This document shows positions 9,383 through 18,241 of a DNA stretch of 64,000 bases, in pieces. The stretch is from Acidomonas methanolica (GTDB lineage: Bacteria; Pseudomonadota; Alphaproteobacteria; Acetobacterales; Acetobacteraceae): assembly GCF_004346035.1 (NCBI RefSeq), contig NZ_SLZN01000005.1, positions 1 through 64,000 on the forward strand, in the 5' to 3' direction. How positions within the stretch are numbered: position 1 is the first letter of the stretch; each line of letters starts with the position of its first letter. The position numbers and the translations under genes were made by a program. A model generated the notes under the pieces. It was not told the origin of the DNA. It did no database searches and saw nothing but the letters and a program-made list of their open reading frames with translations.

Positions 9383-10273
9383 ATGCAGGAGATGATCATC
9401 CGCCTGCGCGACATGGTCGCGCGCCATTGCGCCGGATCGGCCGTCCGCACCGTCGTGCCGGGCCTGATGTTCTTCCGCGAGGAGGCACCGACCATGCCGG
9501 CGGAGGTCCTCTACGATCCGCGCTTCTGCATCATCGTCCAGGGCGCCAAGCAGGTCGTCCTGTGCGACCGCGTCTTCAACTATGACGCCCGGAATTACCT
9601 GGTCACCGCCGTCGATCTTCCCGTCACCGGCCAGGTCACGCTCGCGACCCGCGACGAACCCTATCTGGCGCTGTGCCTCACGCTCGATCCCGGCCAGATC
9701 GCCGAGCTTCTCCTCGACGTGCAGGACGACGAACTGAAACACGGCCCGCTCTGCCCGTCCTGCATGAGCGTCAGCCCGCTGACGGCGGAGATTCTCGATC
9801 CCGTCACCAGACTCGTGACACTGGTCGAACGTCCGCAGGATATTCCGGTGCTGCTGCCCCTGTTCCAGCGCGAGCTGCTCTACCGACTCCTTCAGGGCCC
9901 CCAGGGCTACGTGCTGCGGCAGATCGCGACGAGCGGCAGCAACCTCTCGCAGATCAACCGCGCCATGCACTGGATTCGCGATCATTATCGCGAACCGTTC
10001 GACATCGGCTCGGTGGCGCGGATCGCCGGGATGAGTCCGTCCTCGTTCCACCGCCATTTCCGCTCGGCGACGATGATGAGCCCCCTGCAATACCGCACCC
10101 GCCTGCGCCTTCAGGACGCGCGGAGACGCCTCATGCAGGGACGCGCCGACGCAGCGGAGGTCGCGTTCGCCGTCGGCTACGAAAGCCCCTCCCAGTTCAG
10201 CCGCGACTACCGCCGCATGTTCGGCCATCCCCCCGTGCGGGACGTCTCCCGCATCCGCGCCCTGTCCGCCTGA
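9383..10273 (+). CDS. AraC-family transcriptional regulator with cupin-type sensor domain
   Basis: A 296-residue regulator. The N-terminal half (about 25-170) resembles the AraC_N (PF06719) cupin-like domain, with FREEAPTMPAEVLYDPRF and the IVQGAKQVVL segment. The C-terminal half (about 190-290) holds two helix-turn-helix motifs, including VARIAGMSPSSFHRHFR and AEVAFAVGYESPSQFSRDYR. The ATG at 9383 follows GGAG. It is divergent from an RND efflux operon with repeated operator-like sequences between, so control of that pump is likely. The inducer is unknown. Confidence 0.88.
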   Translation: MQEMIIRLRDMVARHCAGSAVRTVVPGLMFFREEAPTMPAEVLYDPRFCIIVQGAKQVVLCDRVFNYDARNYLVTAVDLPVTGQVTLATRDEPYLALCLTLDPGQIAELLLDVQDDELKHGPLCPSCMSVSPLTAEILDPVTRLVTLVERPQDIPVLLPLFQRELLYRLLQGPQGYVLRQIATSGSNLSQINRAMHWIRDHYREPFDIGSVARIAGMSPSSFHRHFRSATMMSPLQYRTRLRLQDARRRLMQGRADAAEVAFAVGYESPSQFSRDYRRMFGHPPVRDVSRIRALSA

Positions 10274-10445
10274 TCCCGGCCGTTCGCGGCTGACCCGTCA
10301 TGATATCCTGGAGCATTGCATCGGAGCATTGCATCGTTTCGACGGGCGGACCGGCACGACGACTGAAACCGGGCCGCATTCGGTCATCCGGGCGGGCGGG
10401 GCGCGATCGGGCCATGGGCCGGGGCGTTCTGACGGAGGCGAAATG

Positions 10446-11387
10446 TCATCGCTTCCGCCTCGGCGCGGTCACGGGCTTGCACAGCAGGTCGAGGTCATCC
10501 TGAAGGCTCGTTTTCATCACGCTGTCCCACACGTCCGACGCAAATTCCGGAGCCGCATGTTCGCTGAGACGCACCACCCCGACGGCGCCGGGTGAAAAGC
10601 CCGGCAATCGCCGCAGCCGGAGCCGACCGGGCGGGGGCACCCGCAGCGGAAAGGACGAAATCGGCAGGATGGTGGCGACCTTCCCGGTCATGACCTGCGC
10701 GTGAATCAATTCCAGTGAATTCGTCTCCAGGCGGATCATCGGCTCGACGCCGGCGGTCTGGAATCCCACATCGACCAGTTGCCGGCAGCGCATTTCCCTG
10801 GTCAACAATGCAAGCGGCAACCGGGATGCGGCCTCCCAGCCGATATCGTCTCCTTCAGGAAGCTCGAAGGCGCCGGATGCGGCCAGAACCTGCTGCTCGG
10901 CATACAGGGTGCGAACCTGGAACGCCTTCGCCTGCGGGCACTGGTCATAATACATGATCCCGATATCGAGTTCCTTGCTGACCAGTTTCTCGATGATCGA
11001 CCCGTTGGGCAGCGCATGCACCTCGCTGGCGAAATCGCCGCATCGCTCCTGCGCGGCGTCCAGCAGGAGAGGGACGATATGCACGGCGGTGGGGATGACG
11101 CCGATCCTGACGATCCCCGCGATCGCCCGCTTCGTTACCGAGACCTCGTTCCGCAGTTCGCTGACCCCTCTGAGGATGTCATGCGCCCATTTGAGAACGC
11201 GCGCCCCATCATCCGTGATCCCGAAGACTTTTTTCTTGCGGTCGATGATGACGATGCCCAGCTCGTCCTCCAGCTGGCGGACGGCGCGGGACAGGGCAGG
11301 CTGCGACACGCCGCAGGCCGCGGCCGCCTTGGAAAAACTTCTGTGGCGTTCGATTTCGCGCAGATACTGCAACTGCTTCAAAAACAT
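10446..11387 (-). CDS. LysR-family transcriptional regulator
   Basis: A 313-residue LysR-type regulator. The winged helix-turn-helix occupies residues 1-60 (FSKAAAACGVSQPALSRAVRQLEDELG), and the periplasmic-binding-like effector domain follows (about 90-300). I start it at the ATG at 11387 because the canonical N-terminus (MFLKQLQYLREI) begins there and GGAG lies eight bases upstream. The frame stays open further upstream but is not conserved-looking. It is the last gene of the cioAB-DUF2474-NRAP-YdeP run on the same strand, about 120 bp after the oxidoreductase. It may regulate that operon. The effector is unknown. Confidence 0.88.
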   Translation of the reverse strand: MFLKQLQYLREIERHRSFSKAAAACGVSQPALSRAVRQLEDELGIVIIDRKKKVFGITDDGARVLKWAHDILRGVSELRNEVSVTKRAIAGIVRIGVIPTAVHIVPLLLDAAQERCGDFASEVHALPNGSIIEKLVSKELDIGIMYYDQCPQAKAFQVRTLYAEQQVLAASGAFELPEGDDIGWEAASRLPLALLTREMRCRQLVDVGFQTAGVEPMIRLETNSLELIHAQVMTGKVATILPISSFPLRVPPPGRLRLRRLPGFSPGAVGVVRLSEHAAPEFASDVWDSVMKTSLQDDLDLLCKPVTAPRRKR

Positions 11388-11507
11388 CTCAAGCTCCGTG
11401 CGGTCGCCGCGGGTCCGGTCGGCGCGACGCCCCGCGCGACACAACGACCCGCAGACCAATGATCATGGCCCGCGAACGGCGTCCCGGAAATACGGCACGG
11501 AACCCGC

Positions 11508-13811
11508 TCAGCCCGCGATGCGGATCGGCGCCGCCGAAGCGACGCTCGGCACGATCTTGACCGGAATGGCCTTGGCCGCGGGCGTGCCGCTGATTTCGTC
11601 GTAAAAATCGAGCGGCAGCAGAGGGTTGAGTTCCGGATAATATCCGGCGATCGCGCCACGCGGCATCGGGTAATCAAGGATCGTCAGCCCGTCGACATAA
11701 CGCCGGTATCCGTCGTCGCTGTACGTCTCCAGCCCGACGACCGCCCCATTCTCCAGTCCCCGGTCCTCACGATCCTCCTTGTTCATGAATATGACGAGAC
11801 GGTTGTTGTAGACCCCGCGATACCGATCGCTGTTGCTGTAGATCGTCGTGTTGTACTGGTCATGCGAACGGATCGTCGCCAGCCGCAGCATCGCCGGGTC
11901 CTCGATCACGTCGTTCACCTCCAGACCCGGCATGACGAGGAAATTCGCCTTGCCGTTCGGTGTCTTCCAGACTCGCCGCCGGGGCGGAATATCCAGATGG
12001 AAACCGTGCGGGTTCTTCATCTTCTCCGAAAAATCAGCGTAGATCTCGGGATAGACGTCAGCGATCCTGTCCCGGATCAGCGTGTAATCCTCGATATAAT
12101 CCGCCCAGGGCGTTTTCGAGTTCGGGAGCGTCGCCATCGCCACGCGGCAGATGATTTCCGTCTCCGGACGCACATCCTCGCTCACCGGCTCGAACACGCC
12201 GCGCGACGGCGTGACGTTCGCCATCGCGTCCTCGATGGTGACGAACTGCTCGCCCTTTGTCGTGCGAATGATTTCCGAACGCGCCACGACCGGCAGCATC
12301 AGCGCATCCCGGCCATGGACCAGATGCGCGCGATTGAGCTTGGTCGTGACGTTCACCGTCAGGTTCAGGCGCGCCATGGCCGCATAGGCGCGATCGGTAT
12401 CGGGGATCGCCCGGGCGAAATTGCCGCCCATGCCGAAAAACACCTTCGCCGTACCCGCCTCCATCGCCGCCACGGCCTCGACGACATGATGGCCGTGCTC
12501 GCGCGGCGGCTCGAACCCGAAGACGTCGCGCACACGGTCGAGATAGGCCTGCGTCGGTTTCTCGTCGATGCCGACGGTGCGGTCGCCCTGCACGTTGGAG
12601 TGGCCGCGGATCGGCGCGATACCCGCGCCCGGCTTGCCGAAATTCCCCTTCAGCAGCAGGAGGTTTGCCAGTTGCTGGAGGAGATGCGAGCCTTCCTGAT
12701 GCTGCGTCAGGCCCATGCCGTAGCAGATGATCGTCGCGTTCGATTTCGCGTAAATCCCGGCGATATGACGGATCTGCTCTTCCGGGATGCCGGAGACGCG
12801 CGTGATGTCGGCCCAGGACGTGCTCATCACATCCGCGCGCACCGCCTCCATGCCGACGGTGTGCTCGGCGATGAACGCCTTGTCCAGCACGTCCTCGCCG
12901 GCCTCGTCCGCCTCGAACAGCGCGCGCATCATCCCCTTGAAGATGGCCAGATCGCCGCCGATCCGGACATGCACGAAATCCGTGGAAATCGCCGTCGAGC
13001 CGAACGTCCCCATCTGAAGGATGTCCTGCGGCTCGGTGAAGCGGATCAGCGCACGCTCGGGCATCGGATTGATCAGCACGACCGGAACGCCGCGTTTGCG
13101 CGCCTCGACCAGATTGGTCATCATGCGCGGCGAGTTGGTGCCCGTATTCTGGCCGATGACGAAAATCGCCTCCGCCTGGTCGAAATCGGCCATGACGATG
13201 GTGCCCTTGCCGATTCCGATCGCGGGCGGCAGGCCCCGCGACGTCGGCTCGTGGCACATGTTCGAGCAGTCGGGGAAATTATTGGTCCCGAATTCGCGCA
13301 CGAAGATGGAATACAGGAACGCCGTTTCGTTCGCCGTCCGGCCGGATGTGTAGAATTCCGCCTCATGCGGACTGTCGAGCGCCTGGAGATGCTGGCCGAT
13401 CAACGCATAGGCGTCGTCCCACGCGATGGGCACATATCTGTCGGTCGCGGAATCGTAGCACATCGGCTCGGTCAGGCGGCCCTGCATCTCCAGCCAGTGA
13501 TCGCTCCGCTCCATCAGCGACGTGACGGTGTGCTGCGCGAAGAACTCCCGCGTCACACGGGCCTTGGTGGCCTCGAACGCCAGCGCCTTCGCGCCGTTTT
13601 CGCAGAACTCCAGCGTCTTGCGATGATCCGGATCGGGAAAGGCGCAGCTCGGGCACTTGAATCCCCCGGGCTGGTTCATGGAGAGCAGCCCGCGCGATCC
13701 CTTGACCAGCACGCTCTGCTCCATGAGCACCCTGGCCGTCGCGTTCGCGGCGCCCCAGCCACCGGCCGGGTGGTGATAGGGCTTGAACTCGGATTTCTTC
13801 TCTTTGCTCAT
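11508..13811 (-). CDS. FdhF/YdeP-family molybdopterin oxidoreductase
   Basis: A 767-residue protein of the formate dehydrogenase alpha/YdeP family, which binds bis-MGD molybdopterin and usually an iron-sulfur cluster. The N-terminal CPSC plus FCENGAKA block gives Cys53, Cys56 and Cys70. The GRTANETAFLYSIFVREFGTNNFPDCSNMCHE segment and the later GHSNVQGDRTVGI segment match the family's cofactor-binding regions. The C-terminal dinucleotide-binding domain contains NKEDREDRGLENGAVV. The reaction of YdeP-type enzymes is not settled, though E. coli YdeP is linked to acid resistance. It follows the nitrate reductase associated protein by four bases, in one operon with a bd-type oxidase. No transport signal is seen, so it is probably cytoplasmic. 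Confidence 0.9.
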   Translation of the reverse strand: MSKEKKSEFKPYHHPAGGWGAANATARVLMEQSVLVKGSRGLLSMNQPGGFKCPSCAFPDPDHRKTLEFCENGAKALAFEATKARVTREFFAQHTVTSLMERSDHWLEMQGRLTEPMCYDSATDRYVPIAWDDAYALIGQHLQALDSPHEAEFYTSGRTANETAFLYSIFVREFGTNNFPDCSNMCHEPTSRGLPPAIGIGKGTIVMADFDQAEAIFVIGQNTGTNSPRMMTNLVEARKRGVPVVLINPMPERALIRFTEPQDILQMGTFGSTAISTDFVHVRIGGDLAIFKGMMRALFEADEAGEDVLDKAFIAEHTVGMEAVRADVMSTSWADITRVSGIPEEQIRHIAGIYAKSNATIICYGMGLTQHQEGSHLLQQLANLLLLKGNFGKPGAGIAPIRGHSNVQGDRTVGIDEKPTQAYLDRVRDVFGFEPPREHGHHVVEAVAAMEAGTAKVFFGMGGNFARAIPDTDRAYAAMARLNLTVNVTTKLNRAHLVHGRDALMLPVVARSEIIRTTKGEQFVTIEDAMANVTPSRGVFEPVSEDVRPETEIICRVAMATLPNSKTPWADYIEDYTLIRDRIADVYPEIYADFSEKMKNPHGFHLDIPPRRRVWKTPNGKANFLVMPGLEVNDVIEDPAMLRLATIRSHDQYNTTIYSNSDRYRGVYNNRLVIFMNKEDREDRGLENGAVVGLETYSDDGYRRYVDGLTILDYPMPRGAIAGYYPELNPLLPLDFYDEISGTPAAKAIPVKIVPSVASAAPIRIAG

Positions 13812-13815
13812 GGTC

Positions 13816-14292
13816 TCAACCCTCTTCCCGGAGGATGCCGAACTCTTTCAACGCCGGGACGAAATTCTCGTTCTCATGTTTCGACTGTGCGAGCTTGATC
13901 AATGCGAAACGCCTGAGCGGCGTCAGCCCGGCCCACTGCTCCGGCGTCGGGACCGGAACGCCATCCGCCTGCGCCTGGATCGACACGGCCTCCGGCATCC
14001 GGTTCCCTTCGCGCCAGTCCTCCAGCGCCTGGGGCGGCAGAAAGCGAACGGGCTCATCCGCCCGCGCCGCGATCAGATCCTGAACGAGCATGCGGTAAGC
14101 CGCCTGCTCCCGATCCGTCCCGCACGGCCCGTCCACCAGCACGCCACGTTCCTCGCGCGTCAGGCGGCTCCACTGCCGCAGCGTCATCTTGATTCCGACG
14201 ATATCGAGCTTCTGCCGCGCGATCATGGGAATGCAGCGCAAAGACCCGGCGAAATCGCGTTCGAACTCGAAAATCACAGGGTTTTCGGACAT
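13816..14292 (-). CDS. Nitrate reductase associated protein family
   Basis: A 158-residue protein matching the nitrate reductase associated family (PF09655). The N-terminal FEFERDFAGSLRCIPMIARQ block, the LVDGPCGT motif and the C-terminal RFALIKLAQSKHENENFVPAL block are the characteristic stretches. The biochemical role of the family is unknown. Start chosen at the ATG at 14292, preceded by GGCAGG, rather than 14 codons upstream. No nitrate reductase is in the window. Instead the gene sits four bases ahead of a YdeP-type molybdopterin enzyme and behind cioAB, suggesting it assists that enzyme. Confidence 0.82.
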   Translation of the reverse strand: MSENPVIFEFERDFAGSLRCIPMIARQKLDIVGIKMTLRQWSRLTREERGVLVDGPCGTDREQAAYRMLVQDLIAARADEPVRFLPPQALEDWREGNRMPEAVSIQAQADGVPVPTPEQWAGLTPLRRFALIKLAQSKHENENFVPALKEFGILREEG

Positions 14293-14330
14293 GAGACCTG
14301 CCCTTTCGGCCGTCATGGGAGACGTTGTTC

Positions 14331-14480
14331 TCATCTGGGCACCAGAAGACGGAGCAGCGACGCCCCGACGAAGAAGGCGGCCGTGCTGGCCGCCCAGAGT
14401 CCCACAAGCCAGCCGAACCGGGCGCTCCAGCGGCGGGGCGCCTCCGATCCGTCGCCGCGTACGATTTCAATGATAGCCAT
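14331..14480 (-). CDS. DUF2474-family small membrane protein of the bd-type oxidase
   Basis: A 49-residue gene. The translation starts MAIIEIVRGD, has a basic linker (PRRWSARFGW) and one membrane helix (about 24-46, LVGLWAASTAAFFVGASLL), and ends LVPR. It starts inside the last codons of cioB (14-bp overlap, different frame), which fits translational coupling. Tiny one-helix proteins of the DUF2474 and CydX kinds follow bd-oxidase subunit II genes and become part of the complex. I infer the same role here from position and composition. Confidence 0.78.
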   Translation of the reverse strand: MAIIEIVRGDGSEAPRRWSARFGWLVGLWAASTAAFFVGASLLRLLVPR

Positions 14481-15486
14481 CGGCGTCCGACACCTTCCCG
14501 CGAAAAACGTGATAGGAATAGACCGTGTAGGTCAGAATGATCGGCAGCAGGATGGCGGTGCCGACGAGTTGGAAGAACTGGCTCGACGGCGGGGACGACA
14601 CGTCCCACAGGCTCAGCGTCGGCGGCACGGCATAGGGCCAGACGGTGATGCCCAGACCGGAGAGGCACAGGAAGAACCACCCCAACGCGCAGAGGAAGGG
14701 CACACGCGAATGTCCCTTCCGCAGGCTCGCCGCCAGCAGCAGGCCCAACACGACCACCAGAACCGGCACAGGAGCCACGAATGCGATGTTCGGCCACTCC
14801 GTCCAGCGGCGCAGATAAGGCGCATGCAACAGCGGCGTCCAGAAACTGACGGCGACGATGCCGACAAAGAGTCCAACGGCCAACCGACCGGCCGCGTGAC
14901 GGCACGACGCCTCCAGCCCGCCCGTCGTGCGCCACACCAGCCATGTCGCGCCGAGCAGGGCGTACCCGCACATCACGGACAATCCGCACAGGATGGTGAA
15001 CGGCGTCAGCCAGTCCAGTGAACCCCCCGAAAACGCGCCGTTGGTGACCTTGACCCCCTGGATCACGCCGCCGAGGATCGCGCCCTGACAGAATGCGGCG
15101 ACCGCCGAGCCCGTCATGAAGCCGAAATCCCAGTGCCGCGCCCTTGGCGTGCCCTTGGTCATCACACGGAATTCAAACGCGACGCCGCGAAAGATCAGCG
15201 CGACCAGCATCAGCACGATCGGCAGATAGAAGGCGGGCAGCAGCGTGGCATAGGCGCCCGGAAAGACCCCGTAAAGGACGGCGCCCCCAAGCACCATCCA
15301 CGTCTCGTTGCCATCCCAGACCGGCGCGATCGTGCTGATCATGACGTTGCGCCGCGTTTCGTCGCGTTCCGTCATGAACAGCATGCCGATGCCGAGATCG
15401 AACCCGTCGAGAACGACATAGATCGAGATCGCGGCAATCAGGATGACGGCCCAGACGATCGGCAGCCAATGTGCGAAATCCATCAT
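14467..15486 (-). CDS. cioB: Cyanide-insensitive bd-type quinol oxidase subunit II
   Basis: A 339-residue polytopic protein of the CydB/CioB family. The N-terminus (VWAVILIAAISIYVVLDGFDLGIGML) carries the conserved DGFDLG motif, and WDGNETWMVLGGAVLYGVFP is the second diagnostic block. About eight membrane segments are predicted. With CioA it oxidises quinol and reduces oxygen to water without pumping protons. It starts three bases after the cioA stop and overlaps the downstream small gene. Its length fits the CIO branch. Confidence 0.95.
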   Translation of the reverse strand: MMDFAHWLPIVWAVILIAAISIYVVLDGFDLGIGMLFMTERDETRRNVMISTIAPVWDGNETWMVLGGAVLYGVFPGAYATLLPAFYLPIVLMLVALIFRGVAFEFRVMTKGTPRARHWDFGFMTGSAVAAFCQGAILGGVIQGVKVTNGAFSGGSLDWLTPFTILCGLSVMCGYALLGATWLVWRTTGGLEASCRHAAGRLAVGLFVGIVAVSFWTPLLHAPYLRRWTEWPNIAFVAPVPVLVVVLGLLLAASLRKGHSRVPFLCALGWFFLCLSGLGITVWPYAVPPTLSLWDVSSPPSSQFFQLVGTAILLPIILTYTVYSYHVFRGKVSDADGYH

Positions 15487-15489
15487 CGC

Positions 15490-16923
15490 TCAGACGCCTT
15501 TCGCGGTGGATGCATCGACGACCGCGGGATGCATATGCGTCGCCAGGAGATCGGAGGCATGCGACGGATCGGCATTCCGTTCTCCCTCTTCGGGCGCGCG
15601 GCCGAGCATCCTGACGAGAATGCCGAGCCCGGACCCGAAGACGATGACGTAAACGACGACGAAAACCGTCATCGACACGACCATGCTCGACAGCACGATC
15701 GGCGATACGCTGTCGGCGGTCCGCAGCAGGCCGTAGACGGTCCAGGGCTGTCGCCCGACTTCGGTCGTCACCCAGCCGCAAAGCAGGGCGAGAAAACCGG
15801 CCGGCGCCATGCACAGGGCAACACGGTGAAAGCCCGGGCTGATGAAGAGCGTGCTGTTCCGCCGATGCCATAGCGACCAGAGGCCGACCAGCATCATCAG
15901 AACGCCCAGCCCCACCATGATGCGGAACGAGAAGAAGATGATCGGCGAGGGCGGCCTTTCGTCACGGGGGAAATCCTTCATCCCCGGCACCTTGCCATCG
16001 AGACTGTGCGTCAGGATCAGCGAGCCCAGAAGCGGAATGCCGATCGCATAATCCGTATGCTCGGTTTTCATGTTGGGGATGCCGAACAGCAGTTCCGGCG
16101 CGCGTGTCTCGCTGTCCCAGTCGCCTTCCATGGCCGCCAGCTTGGCGGGCTGGTATTTCAGCGTGTTCAGCCCATGAGCGTCGCCCGCGAGAATCTGCAT
16201 GGGCGCCACGATCGTCGCCATCCACATCGCCATAGAGAACATGACGCGCACGGGTTCGGTGGACATCTTGCCCTGTCGTCGCGCCTTCAGCAGATGCCAT
16301 GCGCCGGTCGCGCCGACCGCGAAGGCCACGGAGAGAAAGGCCGCGAGCCCCATATGCACGAGACGGAAGGGAAAGGACGGATTGAAGATGATGGCCAGCC
16401 AGTCATCGGGCAGGAACTGACCGCTGGACGGGTCGATCCGATAGCCGCGCGGCGTCTGCATCCAGGAATTGGAGGCCAGAATCCAGGTCATCGAAATCAG
16501 CGTGCCGACGGACACGCAGCAGGTCGCGGCAAAATGCAGCCCACGCCCCACCTTGTTCATGCCGAACAGCATGACGCCCAGGAATCCGGCTTCGAGAAAG
16601 AAGGCGGTCATGACCTCATAGGACAGCAGGACGCCGGTAATCGGACCGGCCTTCTTCGAAAAGACCGACCAGTTGGTGCCGAACTCATAGGCCATCACCA
16701 GGCCGGACACGACGCCCATGCCGAAAACGACGGAGAACGCCTTGATCCAGTATCGGTAGAGGTCGAGGAAGACCTGCCGCCCCGTCGCCAGCCAAAGTCC
16801 CTCCAGCACAGCCAGATACGCCGCCAGACCGATCGAAAAGGCCGGAAAGATGATGTGAACGCCCACGGTGAAGGCGAACTGAAACCGCGCCAGAAGGAAC
16901 GCCATGTCATGAGCATTCTGCAT
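15490..16923 (-). CDS. cioA: Cyanide-insensitive bd-type quinol oxidase subunit I
   Basis: A 477-residue CydA/CioA homolog that binds the haems and the quinol. The N-terminal FQFAFTVGVHIIFP block contains the conserved axial-ligand His, and GRQPWTVYGLLRT is the typical late motif. The quinol-binding loop after GDAHGL is short, the hallmark of the cyanide-insensitive branch rather than classical cytochrome bd. GGAAG precedes the ATG at 16923. It heads an operon of cioB, DUF2474, a nitrate reductase associated protein, a YdeP-type enzyme and probably a LysR gene. It diverges from the DyP-encapsulin pair. Confidence 0.95.
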   Translation of the reverse strand: MQNAHDMAFLLARFQFAFTVGVHIIFPAFSIGLAAYLAVLEGLWLATGRQVFLDLYRYWIKAFSVVFGMGVVSGLVMAYEFGTNWSVFSKKAGPITGVLLSYEVMTAFFLEAGFLGVMLFGMNKVGRGLHFAATCCVSVGTLISMTWILASNSWMQTPRGYRIDPSSGQFLPDDWLAIIFNPSFPFRLVHMGLAAFLSVAFAVGATGAWHLLKARRQGKMSTEPVRVMFSMAMWMATIVAPMQILAGDAHGLNTLKYQPAKLAAMEGDWDSETRAPELLFGIPNMKTEHTDYAIGIPLLGSLILTHSLDGKVPGMKDFPRDERPPSPIIFFSFRIMVGLGVLMMLVGLWSLWHRRNSTLFISPGFHRVALCMAPAGFLALLCGWVTTEVGRQPWTVYGLLRTADSVSPIVLSSMVVSMTVFVVVYVIVFGSGLGILVRMLGRAPEEGERNADPSHASDLLATHMHPAVVDASTAKGV

Positions 16924-17096
16924 CCATATCTTCCAAAATCTTTTTCGACATCGACACGGGATGCCCGTTACTTTGCAGATCGGGAACCCGCATCGAAGAC
17001 CGGAGCCGGACCCCGATCAGCAACGAGCGGATATCGCGCGATTGTCCAGCCTTTATGGTAGGATCATTCCATCACGCCCGTCCAAGACATTCTGCT

Positions 17097-17121
17097 TATA
17101 ACGATATGCGTACAGGTTATA
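17097..17121. promoter_or_regulatory. Inverted repeat in the cioA/dyp divergent promoter region
   Basis: TATAAC at 17097-17102 and GTTATA at 17116-17121 form a 6-bp inverted repeat around 13 bases in the 279-bp region between cioA and the peroxidase gene. Interrupted A/T-rich dyads of this kind are typical of LysR-family sites, and a LysR gene ends the cio operon. An A/T-rich TATATA stretch lies at about 17156-17161, near the dyp start. The link to that regulator is an inference. Confidence 0.35.
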
Positions 17122-17202
17122 TCAATGTGGGATTTCCACCCGGTCTGATTATGGACTATATATGACGCCGTCACCCGATGATCGGCAAGGAGTTTTCGAG
17201 TA

Positions 17203-18240
17203 TTGACCACGCTTCAGCCCGTCGACGCGAAATTGACCCGAGCCGCGATGTTCCTGATCCTGACGTTGAATGACGGCGCGGATGCCGCGATCGGCGCGCA
17301 GGTCCGGGACCTGCTGGGCGATATGTCCTCGCTGCTCCGGGGCATCGGTTTCCGCATTCCCGACGGCAAGCTGAGCTGTGTGACCGGACTCGGCTCGGAG
17401 GCATGGGACGTGCTCATCGGCGGGCCCCGCCCGAAGGATCTGCATCCGTTCGTGGAAATTCACGGCGTGCATCACGCGCCGTCCACGCCGGGGGATCTCC
17501 TGTTTCATATCCGCGCCACGCGGATGGATCTGTGTTTCGAGCTGGCCGCCACGATCGTCTCGCGCCTCGAAGGCGCCGCGACCGTGATCGACGAGGTGCA
17601 CGGCTTCAAATATTTCGACGAGCGCGATCTGCTCGGCTTCGTGGACGGCACCGAGAACCCGTCCGGTCAGGCGGCCCTCGACGCAACCATTATCGGAGAC
17701 GAGGACCCGGACTTTGCCGGCGGCAGCTATGTCATCGTCCAGAAATACCTGCATGACCTGAAAAAATGGAACGCGATGCCGGTCGAAACGCAGGAAGACG
17801 TCATCGGCCGGCACAAACTCTCCGATATCGAGCAGCGCGATTCCAACAAGAAGAGCTACGCGCACAACGTTCTGACGAACATCGAGGAAAACGGCGAGCA
17901 GCTTCAGATCCTCCGCGACAACATGCCGTTCGGCGAGGTCGGCAAGGGCGAGTTCGGTACGTATTTCATCGGTTACGCCCGCTCGCCCGCCCGCACGGAA
18001 CGGATGCTGCAAAACATGTTCGTGGGCAAGCCGCCCGGCAATTACGACCGGATCCTGGATGTCAGCACCGCCGTCACCGGGGTGCTGTTCTTCATCCCGA
18101 CCGCCGATTTCCTGGACGACGCGCCCGACCTGCCGTCCCCTCGACCGGCAAACCACGACATGCCCGGGACTCCGGCGTCCGAAAGCCACGAGTCCGGCCG
18201 CACGTCTCTGGGTATCGGCTCACTGAAAGACGAAGCGTAA
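17203..18240 (+). CDS. DyP-type haem peroxidase with encapsulin cargo tail
   Basis: A 345-residue dye-decolorising peroxidase. The GxxDG motif is intact (GFVDGTENP, distal Asp148). The likely proximal haem ligand is His221 (KSYAHN), and the distal Arg is Arg260 (FGTYFIGYAR). After the enzyme domain comes a Pro-rich flexible linker (about 305-333) and a C-terminal SLGIGSLKDEA, which matches the encapsulin targeting peptide consensus. The start is TTG at 17203, ten bases after AAGGAG. The encapsulin gene begins one base after its stop, so the two are cotranscribed and the enzyme is expected inside the shell. Confidence 0.95.
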   Translation: MTTLQPVDAKLTRAAMFLILTLNDGADAAIGAQVRDLLGDMSSLLRGIGFRIPDGKLSCVTGLGSEAWDVLIGGPRPKDLHPFVEIHGVHHAPSTPGDLLFHIRATRMDLCFELAATIVSRLEGAATVIDEVHGFKYFDERDLLGFVDGTENPSGQAALDATIIGDEDPDFAGGSYVIVQKYLHDLKKWNAMPVETQEDVIGRHKLSDIEQRDSNKKSYAHNVLTNIEENGEQLQILRDNMPFGEVGKGEFGTYFIGYARSPARTERMLQNMFVGKPPGNYDRILDVSTAVTGVLFFIPTADFLDDAPDLPSPRPANHDMPGTPASESHESGRTSLGIGSLKDEA

Positions 18241-18241
18241 C

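Noticed and set aside
11862-13898. 678-codon plus-strand open frame opposite the YdeP-type gene
   Set aside because: Arg-rich shadow frame. The minus strand encodes a complete molybdopterin oxidoreductase.
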